NCBI GenBank assembly: GCA_017964745.1
Contig: JAGCRJ010000201.1
Location: forward strand, 1 to 5,949
DNA from: Lachnospiraceae bacterium
GTDB taxonomy: Bacteria; Bacillota; Clostridia; Lachnospirales; Lachnospiraceae
DNA length: 5,949 nucleotides
Reading direction: 5' to 3'
In this document: positions 4,796-5,949 of the stretch, piece by piece
Position numbering within the stretch: position 1 is the stretch's first letter
Layout: every line of letters begins with the position of its first letter
Made by a program: the position numbers and the translations under genes
Notes under the pieces: generated by a model
The model's input: the letters and a program-made list of their open reading frames with translations, nothing else
Told to the model about the DNA's origin: nothing
The model's database searches: none

Positions 4796-5949
4796 AAAAC
4801 AAAAATATCATGTCGGTAATTATGGCTGTCTTACTTGTATTCTTACAGGTGATGACAGCCGTGTTTTCTTTTCCCATGCACGTAAGTGCGGGGGAGATGC
4901 TCGGTGAGACCGACTTCGATTCCGGTAAGGGACTGCCCTGGCATATATGCGAGTCCGCTACCGCAAAAATGGATTTCGAGATAGAGGACGGTGTCTACCG
5001 TATCACGATAATCAATCCCGGCGGAGCTTCGAACGGCGGAGAGGACAGGTGGGACTGTCAGTTCCGTCACAGAGGCCTGACCATAGTCTCGGGACATACT
5101 TATCATGTCCATTACGAGATCAAAGCTTCCAATTCGGGAAAATTCTATACCAAGATCGGTAACCTCGCGGGAGACGTGGAGGTCTGGCATAATATGTCCA
5201 ACGGCTATGACCTCGATGCAACATGGGATCCGATAAATATCAGTGCGAACAACCGGATGGTCGTCGATCTTACCTTTACGGCTTCGCAGTCGATCGATGT
5301 CGCAGAGTGGGCATTCCATCTCGGCGGAGACGGACAGTATACGAACGGTGTATGCTTCCCTGCCGGAACAGTGATAGAATTCGACAATATGTCGCTTATT
5401 GACGAAACGTCAAATGACCACGATTACAAAGAAGAACTCCCGTCCGGCAGGCCGGATATCCTCGTAAACCAGATCGGTTACATCCCGGGAATGCAAAAGA
5501 CGGCGGTTCTCGTCAGCGATTCAAAGAGTTCCATGGACTTTTACATAACCGAAGCATCTTCTTTTGAAGCCGTATATACCGGCAGATCCACGGTGTTCGG
5601 TTATGATGAGGATTCCGGGGACAATGACCAGATTCTGGATTTCTCGGATTTTGACGACGTGAAGTGGAGTGTCAGCCTGCATCCGAAAAAAGTCGATGCG
5701 ACGATCATTCAGGCGGCTCCGCCGGAACGTTTTCTGCCCCGGACGGAATCCCGTTCTTTTCCGCAAAGCCTGTTTGCCCAGGCCAATTTCAACGCCATGC
5801 GGAAAAAAGGTCCGTCCTTTTTTGCGGAATTCCTTCTGGAAGGCAATAATTCTCTTTTCAATAACGATTTGAAAGATACGGCATCCGCAGTTACCCGGAC
5901 CGGCAAAGGTTTCGATGTGGAATGGAACTTTCAGACGAAACCGGCAGGA
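4792..5949 (+). CDS. Secreted glycoside hydrolase family 9 cellulase, N-terminal part (3' end outside window)
   Basis: The frame is open for 386 codons to the window edge. Residues 1-33 form a signal peptide: KNK basic start, a long hydrophobic core, and likely cleavage after HVSA (33). Residues ~37-205 are a CBM4/9-like carbohydrate-binding module with DFDSGKGLPWHICE, RWDCQFRHRGL and a closing EFDNMSLIDE, of the kind found at the N-terminus of rumen clostridial GH9 endoglucanases. Residues 220-289 begin the cellulase N-terminal Ig-like domain (RPDILVNQIGYIPG, then ILDFSDF at 281-287). The protein should be exported and bind plant cell-wall glucan. The catalytic (alpha/alpha)6 barrel and its acidic residues would lie beyond the window, so activity cannot be confirmed. 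From about residue 290 the sequence no longer resembles a GH9 protein (see the separate entry). The start overlaps the mcrC-like stop by 4 nt. Confidence 0.85.
   Translation, partial: MKNKNIMSVIMAVLLVFLQVMTAVFSFPMHVSAGEMLGETDFDSGKGLPWHICESATAKMDFEIEDGVYRITIINPGGASNGGEDRWDCQFRHRGLTIVSGHTYHVHYEIKASNSGKFYTKIGNLAGDVEVWHNMSNGYDLDATWDPINISANNRMVVDLTFTASQSIDVAEWAFHLGGDGQYTNGVCFPAGTVIEFDNMSLIDETSNDHDYKEELPSGRPDILVNQIGYIPGMQKTAVLVSDSKSSMDFYITEASSFEAVYTGRSTVFGYDEDSGDNDQILDFSDFDDVKWSVSLHPKKVDATIIQAAPPERFLPRTESRSFPQSLFAQANFNAMRKKGPSFFAEFLLEGNNSLFNNDLKDTASAVTRTGKGFDVEWNFQTKPAG
5661..5949 (+). other. Terminal segment that breaks GH9 homology, possible junction
   Basis: After ILDFSDFDDV the GH9 Ig-like domain should continue with a Gly-x-Tyr strand, the rest of the domain and then the catalytic domain. 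Instead the same open frame reads an unrelated stretch (KWSVSLHPKKVDATIIQ...) that I do not recognise, and neither other plus-strand frame restores GH9-like sequence. Codon choice also shifts. Between about 5690 and the end all seven Lys codons are AAA and all five Arg codons are CGT or CGG, whereas the earlier part of this frame mixes AAA/AAG and uses AGA/AGG as well. The segment is about 290 bp and runs to the window edge. It could be a natural recombination or domain swap, or a misassembly at a contig end. Confidence 0.5.

Noticed and set aside
4824..4860. Inverted repeat GGCTGTC...GACAGCC in the signal-peptide coding region
   Set aside because: It has only 7 bp with a 23-nt loop inside coding sequence and no T tract. 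It is likely chance and does not support a terminator or attenuator.
4843..5387. Minus-strand and +2/+3 open frames overlapping the cellulase N-terminus
   Set aside because: The +1 frame gives a signal peptide, CBM4/9-like module and GH9 Ig-like start without a break, so the others are shadows.
5664..5906. Short open frames in other frames of the terminal segment, considered as a frameshifted GH9 continuation
   Set aside because: None of them restores GH9-like sequence (no Gly-x-Tyr strand, no catalytic-domain start), so a simple frameshift does not explain the homology break.
1..5949. Looked for CRISPR arrays, tRNA or rRNA genes, insertion-sequence ends and transposase or integrase genes
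   Set aside because: No spaced direct repeats, cloverleaf-like segments, terminal inverted repeats or recombinase motifs were seen. Nearly all sequence is accounted for by the coding regions.

Overview
The window looks like a piece of a plant-fibre-degrading Clostridia genome, probably Lachnospiraceae or Ruminococcaceae from gut or rumen. The grounds are strong AGGAGG-type ribosome binding sites, tightly overlapping genes, and a family 9 cellulase whose N-terminal carbohydrate-binding module resembles those I recall from rumen Clostridia. This taxonomic placement is inference from memory of families, not a search.

Layout. Positions 1-666 (+) hold the C-terminal part of a multi-spanning membrane protein, possibly of the GT-C/GT39 glycosyltransferase type, cut by the left window edge. 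It converges on a MATE-family efflux transporter (685-2088, -). One stem-loop (673-699) lies at the convergent ends and can serve as a terminator. About 130 bp separate the MATE start from the next gene. That gap holds two back-to-back extended -10 promoters, with an 11-bp inverted repeat over the position where both -35 regions fall.

Rightward from there runs a three-gene unit joined by two ATGA (4-nt) stop/start overlaps. The first gene (2217-4376) is a McrB-like AAA+ NTPase: an N-terminal helical region, an EVE/PUA-like candidate modified-base reader, and a motor domain with Walker A, Walker B and the McrB signature MNTADR. The second (4373-4795) is an unusually short McrC-like protein of 140 aa. 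It keeps only the central McrC region and lacks both the usual N-terminal segment and the C-terminal PD-(D/E)XK nuclease. The third (4792 to the right edge) is a secreted GH9 cellulase N-terminus: signal peptide, CBM4/9-like module, then the start of the cellulase Ig-like domain.

The first two genes together resemble a modification-dependent (type IV, McrBC-type) restriction system. The cutting subunit appears to have lost its nuclease, and the operon then reads straight into a polysaccharide-degrading enzyme with no functional link I can name. In the last ~290 bp the GH9 frame stays open, but the protein stops resembling GH9 in the middle of the Ig-like domain and the codon choice shifts. 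This suggests a recombination point or an assembly join close to the window end.

No RNA genes, CRISPR arrays, insertion sequences or origins were seen. No gene-free stretch exceeds 300 bases.
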